Assembly: GCA_015494435.1 (NCBI GenBank) | Contig: WGBH01000469.1 | Span: 1-7,888, forward strand | Source: Thiotrichaceae bacterium | Lineage (GTDB): Bacteria; Pseudomonadota; Gammaproteobacteria; Thiotrichales; Thiotrichaceae | Length of the DNA stretch: 7,888 nt | Direction: 5' to 3' | Shown here: piece after piece, positions 1 to 6,050 of the stretch | Layout: the number at the start of each line of letters is the position of its first letter | Numbering within the stretch: position 1 is the first letter of the stretch | Notes under the pieces: generated by a model | What the model was told of the DNA's origin: nothing | What the model saw: only the letters and a program-made list of their open reading frames with translations | The model's database searches: none | Made by a program: the position numbers and the translations under genes

Positions 1-32
1 GTTGAAAACCCTTTCAAGCAGAGCTTATTCAA

Positions 33-758
33 ATGCAAAAGAATTTGGAGGAAACGCAAACCCGAATGATTATTTTATTTGAGGGAAGGGATGCATCAGG
101 CAAAGGGGGGACGATTCGTCGTGTAACACGTTATATGAATGAAAAACATTACCGTATTGTTGCCTTAGGTAAACCCACGGATCATCAGCGTACACAATGG
201 TTTTTTCAAAAATATATTGCAGAACTACCCCACGGTGGGGAGACTGTTCTCTTTGATCGTAGTTGGTATAATCGTGCAATGGTTGAACCTGTCTTTGGTT
301 TTTGTAATGAAAAACAATATAGAGACTTTATGAAAGGTGTCACAGGTTTTGAAAAAGATCTGGTAAGACAAGGCACTATTTTAGTCAAACTTTATTTTAG
401 TGTCAGTAAAAATGAGCAATCTAAACGCTTTGATCGACGTAAAGATGATCCTTTAAGACAATGGAAGCTAAGTGAAGTAGATTTACAAGCACAAGAGCGC
501 TGGGATGATTTTACTGAACAAAAATACCAAATGCTTCGACATACCCACACTAATACTGCTCCTTGGACGGTTATTCGTTCTAATGACAAGTATTTGGCAA
601 GATTAAATGCCATGAAAGCTATTTTAAATGCCGTGCCTTATCAGAGTCTAAATGCTGATATTGATTATGTACTTGACCCAGAAGTTGTTATCTCAGGAGC
701 AAGAGAAGTTGAATTAATGGAGGCACAACAGGTTAAAAAAGGCAAAATGAAAGCTTAG
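33..758 (+). CDS. ppk2: Polyphosphate kinase 2 (PPK2), single-domain, N-terminus possibly truncated
   Basis: Cytoplasmic PPK2-family kinase, which transfers phosphate between inorganic polyphosphate and nucleotides; subclass and preferred nucleotide cannot be set from sequence alone. Visible motifs, numbered from the ATG at 33: Walker A GRDASGKGG (18-26), a Walker-B-like LFDRSWYNR (73-81), the EPVFGFC stretch (85-91) and the lid region with DDPLRQWKLS (138-147). The order and spacing are those of the family, and the C-terminus carries the usual acidic PEVVISGA tail. The first nine in-frame residues before the ATG (KPFQAELIQ) also look like the conserved PPK2 N-terminal helix, but an in-frame TGA at 3-5 closes the frame. 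No convincing Shine-Dalgarno precedes 33; a GGAGGA at 47-52 sits too far (13 nt) from the next ATG at 66. The gene is therefore either short-started or frameshifted near the window edge. Product assignment is firm, the start is not. Confidence 0.88.
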   Translation: MQKNLEETQTRMIILFEGRDASGKGGTIRRVTRYMNEKHYRIVALGKPTDHQRTQWFFQKYIAELPHGGETVLFDRSWYNRAMVEPVFGFCNEKQYRDFMKGVTGFEKDLVRQGTILVKLYFSVSKNEQSKRFDRRKDDPLRQWKLSEVDLQAQERWDDFTEQKYQMLRHTHTNTAPWTVIRSNDKYLARLNAMKAILNAVPYQSLNADIDYVLDPEVVISGAREVELMEAQQVKKGKMKA

Positions 759-926
759 GATGTTATTTAGGAAGTTCCTTAATACACGTTCTTTAGCATA
801 AAAACTGCTTCCACTTATCGCTATTATCCGCTATCATCCGCGCTCGAATTTTAGTTCGAATTACAGTCTCTTCAAGAAAGGCACTCTTGAGAGGCAAACA
901 GTCCACCATTTTTATGGAGATTTAAG
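759..926 (+). promoter_or_regulatory. rpmI leader region, possible L20 autoregulatory RNA
   Basis: This 168-base gap holds no credible ORF. It contains a hairpin at 866-895 (CTCTTCAAG pairing with CTTGAGAG, one bulged T, extended by G-U and G-C pairs) and a small one at 844-859 (TCGAA/TTCGA, loop TTTTAG). A near-tandem 10-mer, CGCTATTATC then CGCTATCATC, lies at 819-838. Neither hairpin is followed by a T-run, so they are not intrinsic terminators. In E. coli the RNA upstream of rpmI is where ribosomal protein L20 represses its own operon; the position fits here, but I could not match the L20 recognition fold, so that role is inference. I found no good -35/-10 pair. Confidence 0.35.
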
Positions 927-1124
927 ATGCCTAAAATGAAAACTAATCGCGGCGCTGCTAAGCGTTTCCGCAAACGTGCTAATGGCACTTTCAAGTGTAA
1001 GCAGTCTCACCTGCGTCATATCCTTACTAAAAAAAGTAGCAAGCGTAAGCGTCATTTACGTGCTGGCGATGTTATTGAAAAGGTCGATGCGCCAATGGTT
1101 CGTCGTATGTTGCCCTATGTATAA
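927..1124 (+). CDS. rpmI: 50S ribosomal protein L35
   Basis: Small basic protein of the large ribosomal subunit. The 65-residue length equals E. coli L35. The sequence starts MPKMKTNRGAAKRF, contains the family signature LRHILTKKSSKRKRHLR (residues 29-45) and ends LPYV, where E. coli has LPYA. It is rich in Lys and Arg, as expected for an rRNA-binding protein. The ATG is preceded by GGAG at 916-919 with 7 bases of spacing. rplT follows 39 bases downstream with its own ribosome binding site, so the two are almost certainly co-transcribed. The upstream neighbour is ppk2 rather than infC, which is unusual for this gene. No oddity in the protein itself. Confidence 0.98.
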   Translation: MPKMKTNRGAAKRFRKRANGTFKCKQSHLRHILTKKSSKRKRHLRAGDVIEKVDAPMVRRMLPYV

Positions 1125-1163
1125 AGCATCAGATAATAAATATTAAACACAAGGATATAGAGA

Positions 1164-1520
1164 ATGGCTAGAGTAAAACGTGGTGTTACAGCACGCGCTA
1201 AGCATAAGAAGGTATTAAAAAAAGCAAAAGGTTATTACGGTGCGCGCAGTCGCGTTTATCGTGTTGCGAACCAAGCAGTCACAAAAGCAGGACAATATGC
1301 ATATCGTGACCGTCGTCAGAAGAAGCGTCAATTCCGTCGTTTATGGATTGTGCGTATCAATGCTGCTGCAAGAATGTTTGAACTATCTTATAGCCGTTTT
1401 ATGGATGGACTCAATAAAGCAGAGATTGAAGTAGATCGTAAAATGTTGGCTGATCTGGCAGTACATGATATTGATGCTTTTGGACAATTAGCTGAGAAGG
1501 CAAAAGCCGCCCTCGCCTAA
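1164..1520 (+). CDS. rplT: 50S ribosomal protein L20
   Basis: Large-subunit assembly protein that binds 23S rRNA directly; in E. coli it also represses translation of rpmI-rplT from a leader RNA. The 118-residue length is identical to E. coli L20, and it begins MARVKRGVTARAKHKK with GYYGARSRVYRVA, GQYAYRDRRQKKRQFR and RINAAAR in the conserved order. The N-terminal third is the extended basic tail; the rest is the globular RNA-binding helix bundle. AAGGA at 1151-1155 lies 8 bases before the ATG. The last codons (GCC GCC CTC GCC) contain CCGCCCT at 1507-1513, which is complementary to the 5' arm of the terminator before pheS; see findings. Confidence 0.98.
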   Translation: MARVKRGVTARAKHKKVLKKAKGYYGARSRVYRVANQAVTKAGQYAYRDRRQKKRQFRRLWIVRINAAARMFELSYSRFMDGLNKAEIEVDRKMLADLAVHDIDAFGQLAEKAKAALA

Positions 1521-1544
1521 TTTGACCATTTAGATCAATTTAGC

Positions 1545-1571
1545 AAATATACATTTACAATAGGTATATTT
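1545..1571 (+). other. AT-rich stem-loop between rplT and pheS
   Basis: AAATATAC (1545-1552) and GTATATTT (1564-1571) form a perfect 8-bp stem with an 11-base loop. No T-run follows at once, so it is not a terminator alone. It sits directly upstream of the strong terminator and may be part of a leader structure, or a chance dyad in AT-rich DNA. Confidence 0.4.
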
Positions 1572-1578
1572 TAGAAAA

Positions 1579-1607
1579 GGGAAGGGCGGATGCCTTTCCC
1601 TTTTTTT
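1579..1607 (+). terminator. Intrinsic terminator / probable attenuator ahead of pheST
   Basis: GGGAAGGGC (1579-1587) pairs with GCCTTTCCC (1592-1600) in a 9-bp stem with one G-U pair and a GGAT loop, followed by seven Ts (1601-1607). Upstream As at 1575-1578 extend the stem against the Ts. This is a textbook intrinsic terminator. It ends only 10 bases before the pheS ribosome binding site, which suits either the end of rpmI-rplT or attenuation of pheST. E. coli has an attenuator at the same place, controlled by the Phe-rich leader peptide PheM; I find no comparable peptide upstream of this hairpin. Confidence 0.88.
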
Positions 1608-1629
1608 GTTTGGGAATGGAGGAAGAGCA

Positions 1630-2649
1630 GTGAAACAACTGTCAGAATTAATGGATCAAGCGCATAAAGAACTTATAGTCGCTTCTGATCTTAGTGCATT
1701 GGACGATATTCGTGTGCATTATTTGGGTAAAAAAGGTTTGGTAACGGCACAATTAAAGCAATTAGGAAAATTACCAGCTGGAGATCGCCGTGCCGCTGGG
1801 CAAGAGATCAATTTTGTTAAACAGGCTATACAAAAAAAAATTGAAGAGCGTAAAGCGGATTTGCAACAACAGGCATTAAATCTACAATTAGAGAAAGAAA
1901 AAATTGATGTTACTTTGCCTGGGCGAAAAATGGATACAGGTAGTTTGCATCCTGTCACTCGTACTACTAAACGCATTGAAGAAATTTTTAAGCAACTTGG
2001 CTTTAATGTTGAAGAAGGACCTGAAATTGAAGATGATTATCATAATTTCACTGCATTGAATATTCCCGAACATCACCCTTCTCGCGCTTCACATGACACT
2101 TTCTATTTTGGTGATGGGAAGTTACTACGCACTCATACTTCTCCTGTGCAAATTCGCACTATGGAACAAAAGCAACCCCCTTTGCGTATTATTGCTCCCG
2201 GGCGGGTTTATCGTTGTGATTCTGATGTAACGCATAGCCCCATGTTCCATCAAGTTGAAGGTTTAATGGTGGATACTGATGTCACTTTTGCTGACCTAAA
2301 AGGTATTTTAGATGCTTTCTTTAAAGCCTTTTTTGAAGATGATCATTTCAAAACCCGTTTCCGTCCGCATTATTTTCCGTTTACAGAGCCTTCTGCTGAA
2401 ACGGATATTCAATGTGTACTTTGTGATGGTAAAGGCTGTAAGGTCTGCGGTCATACGGGTTGGATAGAGGTAATGGGATGTGGCATGGTGAATCCTGAAG
2501 TCTTTCGTCATGTGGGTATTGATCCTGATAAATACACGGGTTTTGCTTTTGGTTTTGGTATTGATCGTCTGGCTATGTTGCGTTATGGCATTGATGATCT
2601 GCGTAAATTATTTGATAACGATATTCGTTTTCTAAAACAGTTTGCATAG
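1630..2649 (+). CDS. pheS: Phenylalanyl-tRNA synthetase alpha subunit
   Basis: Catalytic subunit of the cytoplasmic alpha2-beta2 enzyme that activates phenylalanine and charges tRNA-Phe. I place the start at GTG 1630: GGAGGA at 1618-1623 is 6 bases upstream and the resulting VKQLSELMDQA aligns with E. coli MSHLAELVASA. An in-frame TTG at 1606 would lie within the terminator T-run and is less likely. The protein is then 339 residues. The N-terminal ~95 residues are the tRNA-binding coiled coil; the class II core follows, with motif 2 around IIAPGRVYR (187-195) and motif 3 around GFAFGFGIDRLAMLRYG (304-320). Ala306 corresponds to E. coli Ala294, which sets the size of the Phe pocket. Compared with E. 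coli (327 residues) it has a 12-residue insertion with four cysteines (262, 265, 270, 273), likely a metal site. pheT follows 10 bases later. Confidence 0.97.
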   Translation: MKQLSELMDQAHKELIVASDLSALDDIRVHYLGKKGLVTAQLKQLGKLPAGDRRAAGQEINFVKQAIQKKIEERKADLQQQALNLQLEKEKIDVTLPGRKMDTGSLHPVTRTTKRIEEIFKQLGFNVEEGPEIEDDYHNFTALNIPEHHPSRASHDTFYFGDGKLLRTHTSPVQIRTMEQKQPPLRIIAPGRVYRCDSDVTHSPMFHQVEGLMVDTDVTFADLKGILDAFFKAFFEDDHFKTRFRPHYFPFTEPSAETDIQCVLCDGKGCKVCGHTGWIEVMGCGMVNPEVFRHVGIDPDKYTGFAFGFGIDRLAMLRYGIDDLRKLFDNDIRFLKQFA

Positions 2650-2659
2650 GAGTTAAGAG

Positions 2660-5059
2660 ATGAAAATCAGTGAAAAATGGTTGCGCGAATGGGTCAAGCT
2701 GGATGCGACAACCGAAGAAATAGAACATCAATTAATTATGTCAGGTACAGAACTAGATGGCGTTGATCCTGTCGCCTCTGCTTTTAGCAATGTCGTTGTT
2801 GGACAAATCAAAAGTATTGAACAACATCCAGATGCAGATAGATTGCATGTCTGTCAAGTGGATGTAGCAGATGATAAGTTATTGCAAATAGTGACCAATG
2901 CTAGTGTTAAAGTGGATCAAAAAGTCCCAGTGGCAAAGATTGGTGCAAAATTACCTGAACCTGATGGCAAAATTTTTAAGATCAAAAAAAGTAAGCTTCG
3001 TGGTGTCTTATCAGAAGGTATGTTTTGTGGCGCTGAAACCCTCGGTATGGGCGAGGCGGGTGAAGGTTTATTGGCTCTTCCTAGCGATGCAGTATTAGGT
3101 GCTGATCTGCGCGAACTATTAGAGCTTGATGATGTTGTACTTGATCTTGATTCAACCCCAAATCGTGCTGATCTGCTTTCTGTTATAGGTGTTGCACGCG
3201 AGCTTGGTGTTATTATGCAAGCGCCTGTTAAGGAAATAGCATTTGAAACCGTGGATATTAGTATTGAGGATACCTTTCCCGTCAAAATATCAGCAGATGA
3301 TCTTTGCCAACGTTATGCAGGACGTATTATCCGTGATGTCAATACTCAGGCAGAAACACCGCAATGGATGGTGGAAAAACTACGTCGCTCCGATATTCGT
3401 AGCCTAAGCCCTGTGGTTGATATTACTAATTATGTCATGTTGGAATTAGGTCAACCCATGCATGGCTTTGATTTTGATAAGCTAGAAGGTAGCATTGAAG
3501 TAAGAAAGGCAAAAGAAGGTGAAAAACTTACCTTATTAGACGGTAAAGAAGCCACTTTGCGTACTGATACACTCGTTATAGCGGATGAGAAAAAAGCACT
3601 GGCATTAGCGGGGATTATGGGTGGAGTTGACTCTGCGGTCAGTGAAACAACTCGCCATATTTATTTGGAAAGTGCTTATTTTGTACCAGAAAAAATAATG
3701 GGAAAGGCACGAAGCTATGGTTTACATACCGATTCATCACATCGCTTTGAGCGTGGTGTGTCTCCTGATTTGCAAATAAAGGCAATGCAACGTGCAACAC
3801 AGTTAATTATTGAACTATGTGGAGGTAAAGCAGGTGAAATAATTGATATTAGCACTAATAGTAAATTGCAAACTCGTCATACGATTGCTTTTGAACGTCG
3901 TAGCATTCAACGTCATCTTGGTATTGAAGTAAGAGATTCCCGTGTTGAAGATATTATGACCCGCCTTGGCTGTACACTAGAAAGTACGCCAACAGGTTGG
4001 GATATTACACCACCTATTTTTCGTTTTGATCTTGCAACACAAGAAGATATTGTTGAAGAAATTGCGCGTATTTATGGCTATGATAAAATTCCATCGCGCT
4101 TGCGTCCTCTCGTACCTCTTATTGTTCCTAAACAAGAAACACAGGTTGAAGAAGATACTTTGCATCATTTATTGGTAAATCGTGGCTATCGTGAAGCCAT
4201 TACCTACAGTTTTGTACCCCCTGAAATGGAAACAATGCTGAATCCTTCCGATCAAAAAATCAAACTAGCCAATCCAATTTCTGAAGAACTTTCTACTATG
4301 CGAAGCACGCTTTGGTCGGGATTGCTACCAGTTATCGAAAAAAACCTTAAACGTCAACAAAATCGTGTGCGTTTATTTGAAACTGGGCTAAGCTTCATTA
4401 ACACTAATGACGGTATGTTGCAACGCAAAAAAATGGCAGGAGCAATAACAGGTTCGCTTTATCCTGAATCTTGGGATAAATCATCGAAGCTTGTCGATTT
4501 TTACGATATCAAAGGCGATGTTGAAGCCTTATTAGCAGAATCAAATGCAACTCACTATTATTTTACAACAGTAGAACATCCCGCTTTGCACCCCGGACAG
4601 TCAGCTGAAATAATTTCTTACGATGAAATGGGTAATAAAGTCGTCATTGGTTATTTAGGCGCACTGCATCCAAGTATTGAAAAGAAATTAGGCTTGAATC
4701 AAACGGTGTTTTTATTTGAACTTGATATTGATCGCGTTCGACAAAAAAAGCTTCCTAATTACTCGTCTTTATCACCTTATCCTTCTATTCGACGTGATAT
4801 CGCACTTGTTATTGATGAAAAAATAAGCTTTAATGAAATAGCAATATTGCTTGAAAAAACGGGTATAGAGCAATTGATAGACTATACCTTATTTGATGTC
4901 TATATTGGTGCGGGTATAGCAAAAGGACAAAAAAGTCTAGCCTTGGGCTTGATTTTTCAAGACTTTTCACGCACCCTAGAGGAGCAAGACATTAGCTGTT
5001 ACATCGAGACTATCATGAATGTCTTAAAAATGAAGATAGGAGCTAGCTTGCGACAATGA
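2660..5059 (+). CDS. pheT: Phenylalanyl-tRNA synthetase beta subunit
   Basis: Structural and editing subunit paired with PheS. At 799 residues it matches the E. coli length (795). Domains in order: N-terminal B1 segment (1-38); tRNA-binding OB-fold, about 39-150, with HPDADRLHVCQV; B3/B4 editing domain, about 210-390, with GQPMHGFDFDKL (264-275), YLESAYF (335-341) and GLHTDSSHRFERGVSP (354-369), the region that hydrolyses mischarged Tyr-tRNA-Phe; B5 domain (about 405-478) ending QEDIVEEIARIYGYDKIP; catalytic-like core; and a C-terminal ferredoxin-fold anticodon-binding domain from about 707, starting SLSPYPSIRRDIALVID. All expected domains are present and uninterrupted. AGGAG at 2648-2652 overlaps the pheS stop and lies 7 bases before the ATG, so translation is likely coupled to pheS, keeping the subunits in balance. 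Confidence 0.98.
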   Translation: MKISEKWLREWVKLDATTEEIEHQLIMSGTELDGVDPVASAFSNVVVGQIKSIEQHPDADRLHVCQVDVADDKLLQIVTNASVKVDQKVPVAKIGAKLPEPDGKIFKIKKSKLRGVLSEGMFCGAETLGMGEAGEGLLALPSDAVLGADLRELLELDDVVLDLDSTPNRADLLSVIGVARELGVIMQAPVKEIAFETVDISIEDTFPVKISADDLCQRYAGRIIRDVNTQAETPQWMVEKLRRSDIRSLSPVVDITNYVMLELGQPMHGFDFDKLEGSIEVRKAKEGEKLTLLDGKEATLRTDTLVIADEKKALALAGIMGGVDSAVSETTRHIYLESAYFVPEKIMGKARSYGLHTDSSHRFERGVSPDLQIKAMQRATQLIIELCGGKAGEIIDISTNSKLQTRHTIAFERRSIQRHLGIEVRDSRVEDIMTRLGCTLESTPTGWDITPPIFRFDLATQEDIVEEIARIYGYDKIPSRLRPLVPLIVPKQETQVEEDTLHHLLVNRGYREAITYSFVPPEMETMLNPSDQKIKLANPISEELSTMRSTLWSGLLPVIEKNLKRQQNRVRLFETGLSFINTNDGMLQRKKMAGAITGSLYPESWDKSSKLVDFYDIKGDVEALLAESNATHYYFTTVEHPALHPGQSAEIISYDEMGNKVVIGYLGALHPSIEKKLGLNQTVFLFELDIDRVRQKKLPNYSSLSPYPSIRRDIALVIDEKISFNEIAILLEKTGIEQLIDYTLFDVYIGAGIAKGQKSLALGLIFQDFSRTLEEQDISCYIETIMNVLKMKIGASLRQ

Positions 5060-5110
5060 TAATTTGATCGTTAGATTTGTTATTTAATCATGAAAGTAGT
5101 CAATAATGCT

Positions 5111-5160
5111 CTGATAAAATTACTTTATAATCAGCGTATTTATTAGCTACTTTATTGATA
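5111..5160 (+). promoter_or_regulatory. Candidate ihfA promoter with dyad and IHF-like sites
   Basis: A perfect -10 hexamer TATAAT lies at 5126-5131, about 90 bases before ihfA, but no good -35 is seen 16-18 bases upstream. The inverted repeat CTGAT (5111-5115) ... ATCAG (5130-5134) brackets it. Two sites match the IHF consensus WATCARNNNNTTR with one mismatch: 5129-5141 on + and 5148-5160 on -. E. coli ihfA is known to be repressed by its own product, so autoregulation here is reasonable but inferred. In DNA this AT-rich, such matches can arise by chance. Confidence 0.38.
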
Positions 5161-5224
5161 TTAAAATAAATCTATATACCGCTATGAATGTAATAAACAA
5201 TTAAAGGGTAGGAGTAAGCACAAC

Positions 5225-5524
5225 ATGAGTACATTAACCAAAGCTGATATGGTCGAAAATCTCTTTAATGAGCTGGGACTTAATAAACGTGAAGCAAAAG
5301 AACTGGTTGAAATGTTCTTTGAAGAAATTCGTATTTCCTTAGAAACAGGTGAGCATGTAAAACTTTCCGGTTTTGGTAATTTTATGTTACGTGATAAAAA
5401 ACAACGCCCAGGTCGGAACCCAAAAACAGGAAAACCAATTCCTGTTAGTGCTAGACGTGTTGTTACCTTCCGTCCAGGGCAAAAACTTAAGCAGAGAGTA
5501 GAAAGCTATGTTGGAGCTGAGTAA
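5225..5524 (+). CDS. ihfA: Integration host factor alpha subunit
   Basis: DNA-bending nucleoid protein that works as a heterodimer with IHF-beta in promoter architecture, replication and recombination. The 99 residues equal the E. coli length and align along the whole protein: LTKADMVENLF at the N-terminus, ELVEMFFEEIR in the dimer helices, KLSGFGNF (46-53), and the DNA-intercalating arm RPGRNPKTGKPIP (61-73) with the intercalating proline at 66, then ARRVVTFRPGQKLK. The alpha type is favoured over HU or IHF-beta by the match to E. coli IHF-alpha and by the position after pheT. AGGAG at 5210-5214 sits 10 bases before the ATG, slightly long. The 165-base gap after pheT with promoter-like elements suggests that ihfA also has its own transcription start. 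Its 3' end overlaps the next gene by 17 bases. Confidence 0.97.
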   Translation: MSTLTKADMVENLFNELGLNKREAKELVEMFFEEIRISLETGEHVKLSGFGNFMLRDKKQRPGRNPKTGKPIPVSARRVVTFRPGQKLKQRVESYVGAE

Positions 5525-5867
5525 TAATAACGAACTTCCTATTATTCCTGGGAAACGCTATTTTACCATCGGTGAAGTGAGTGATTTATGCGCTGTTAAA
5601 TCGCATGTATTACGCTATTGGGAACAAGAATTCCCTAATTTAAAACCTATGAAACGACGTGGAAATCGTCGTTATTACCAACGTCAAGATGTATTATTAA
5701 TTCGTCAGATTCGGGATCTTCTTTATATGCAAGGCTATACCATTAGCGGTGCACGTCATAAATTAGATGGGGAAGTATCAGAAGAAGATAATAGTCAAGC
5801 AGGTCAGTTGACACGACAATTGATAAAAGAGCTTGAAGATATTCTTGAGGTTATCAATCACCCCTGA
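5508..5867 (+). CDS. Small MerR-family transcriptional regulator
   Basis: A 119-residue protein with a MerR-type winged helix-turn-helix: YFTIGEVSDLCAVKSHVLRYWEQEFP (residues 18-43), then RRGNRRYYQRQDVLLIRQIRDLLY with the wing and the second helix pair (50-73). From recall it closely resembles the uncharacterised regulator that follows ihfA in Pseudomonas aeruginosa, including PIIPGKRYFTIGEV. After the DNA-binding domain there is only a short helical tail (ISGARHKL and ELEDILEV), enough for dimerisation but with no effector-binding domain and no metal-binding Cys cluster; the single Cys is in the recognition region. The start overlaps ihfA by 17 bases in another frame, implying translational coupling to IHF-alpha. 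Target genes and signal are unknown. Confidence 0.92.
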   Translation: MLELSNNNELPIIPGKRYFTIGEVSDLCAVKSHVLRYWEQEFPNLKPMKRRGNRRYYQRQDVLLIRQIRDLLYMQGYTISGARHKLDGEVSEEDNSQAGQLTRQLIKELEDILEVINHP

Positions 5868-5880
5868 GCTGAAAAACTGC

Positions 5881-5906
5881 GCAAGTGTTTTCCCCATAAT
5901 ACTTGC
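5881..5906 (+). other. Stem-loop after the MerR-type gene
   Basis: GCAAGTGT (5881-5888) pairs with ATACTTGC (5899-5906), 8 bp with one G-U pair and a 10-base loop, 13 bases after the stop codon. Only a short, interrupted T stretch follows, so it is a poor intrinsic terminator but may protect the 3' end of the transcript. Confidence 0.4.
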
Positions 5907-5927
5907 ACAGTCTTTGAGTGCCTATGC

Positions 5928-5960
5928 GAAATTAATCTAATAATTTCCTCTTTGTTTTTT
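5928..5960 (+). terminator. Candidate intrinsic terminator after ihfA-merR
   Basis: GAAATTA (5928-5934) and TAATTTC (5941-5947) form a perfect 7-bp stem with a 6-base loop, followed by CTCTTTGTTTTTT to 5960. The T-tract is good but the stem has only one G-C pair, so the terminator would be weak. Position, between the regulator and tag, fits an operon end. Confidence 0.4.
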
Positions 5961-6004
5961 ACCTCATTGATCTTATTTCCTGCTAACATAATATTGTCAG
6001 CAAG

Positions 6005-6029
6005 GTGTAATTATAATCGCTTATTACAC
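6005..6029 (+). promoter_or_regulatory. Promoter-like TATAAT inside a 7-bp inverted repeat upstream of tag
   Basis: GTGTAAT (6005-6011) and ATTACAC (6023-6029) are a perfect inverted repeat with an 11-base spacer that contains a perfect TATAAT at 6012-6017. The only -35-like hexamer, TTGTCA at 5994-5999, is 12 bases away, too close for a normal sigma-70 promoter. The arrangement looks like an operator over a -10, about 22 bases before the tag start codon; a 5' UTR hairpin is the alternative. Inference from sequence only. Confidence 0.4.
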
Positions 6030-6050
6030 ATAAAATAAGGTAGTTAAATA

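Noticed and set aside
770..785. AGGAA-G-TTCCT palindrome just after ppk2
   Set aside because: The arms leave no room for an RNA loop and no T-run follows, so it is not a terminator; as a DNA site it is too short to stand out.
1522..1553. TTGACC with TATACA as a pheST promoter
   Set aside because: The 20-base spacing is too long for a normal sigma-70 promoter, and no better -10 lies at 16-18 bases.
1521..1578. PheM-like leader peptide before the pheS terminator
   Set aside because: The only start-like codon (TTG at 1522) is followed by a stop after three codons; no Phe-rich frame precedes the hairpin.
1606..1629. TTG at 1606 as the pheS start, giving eight extra residues
   Set aside because: It lies in the terminator T-run without a ribosome binding site, while GTG 1630 has GGAGGA at ideal spacing and matches the E. 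coli N-terminus.
2917..3285. 122-codon open frame on the minus strand within pheT
   Set aside because: It is antisense to the well-conserved tRNA-binding and linker part of PheT, Ser-rich and low in complexity, as expected of a shadow frame.
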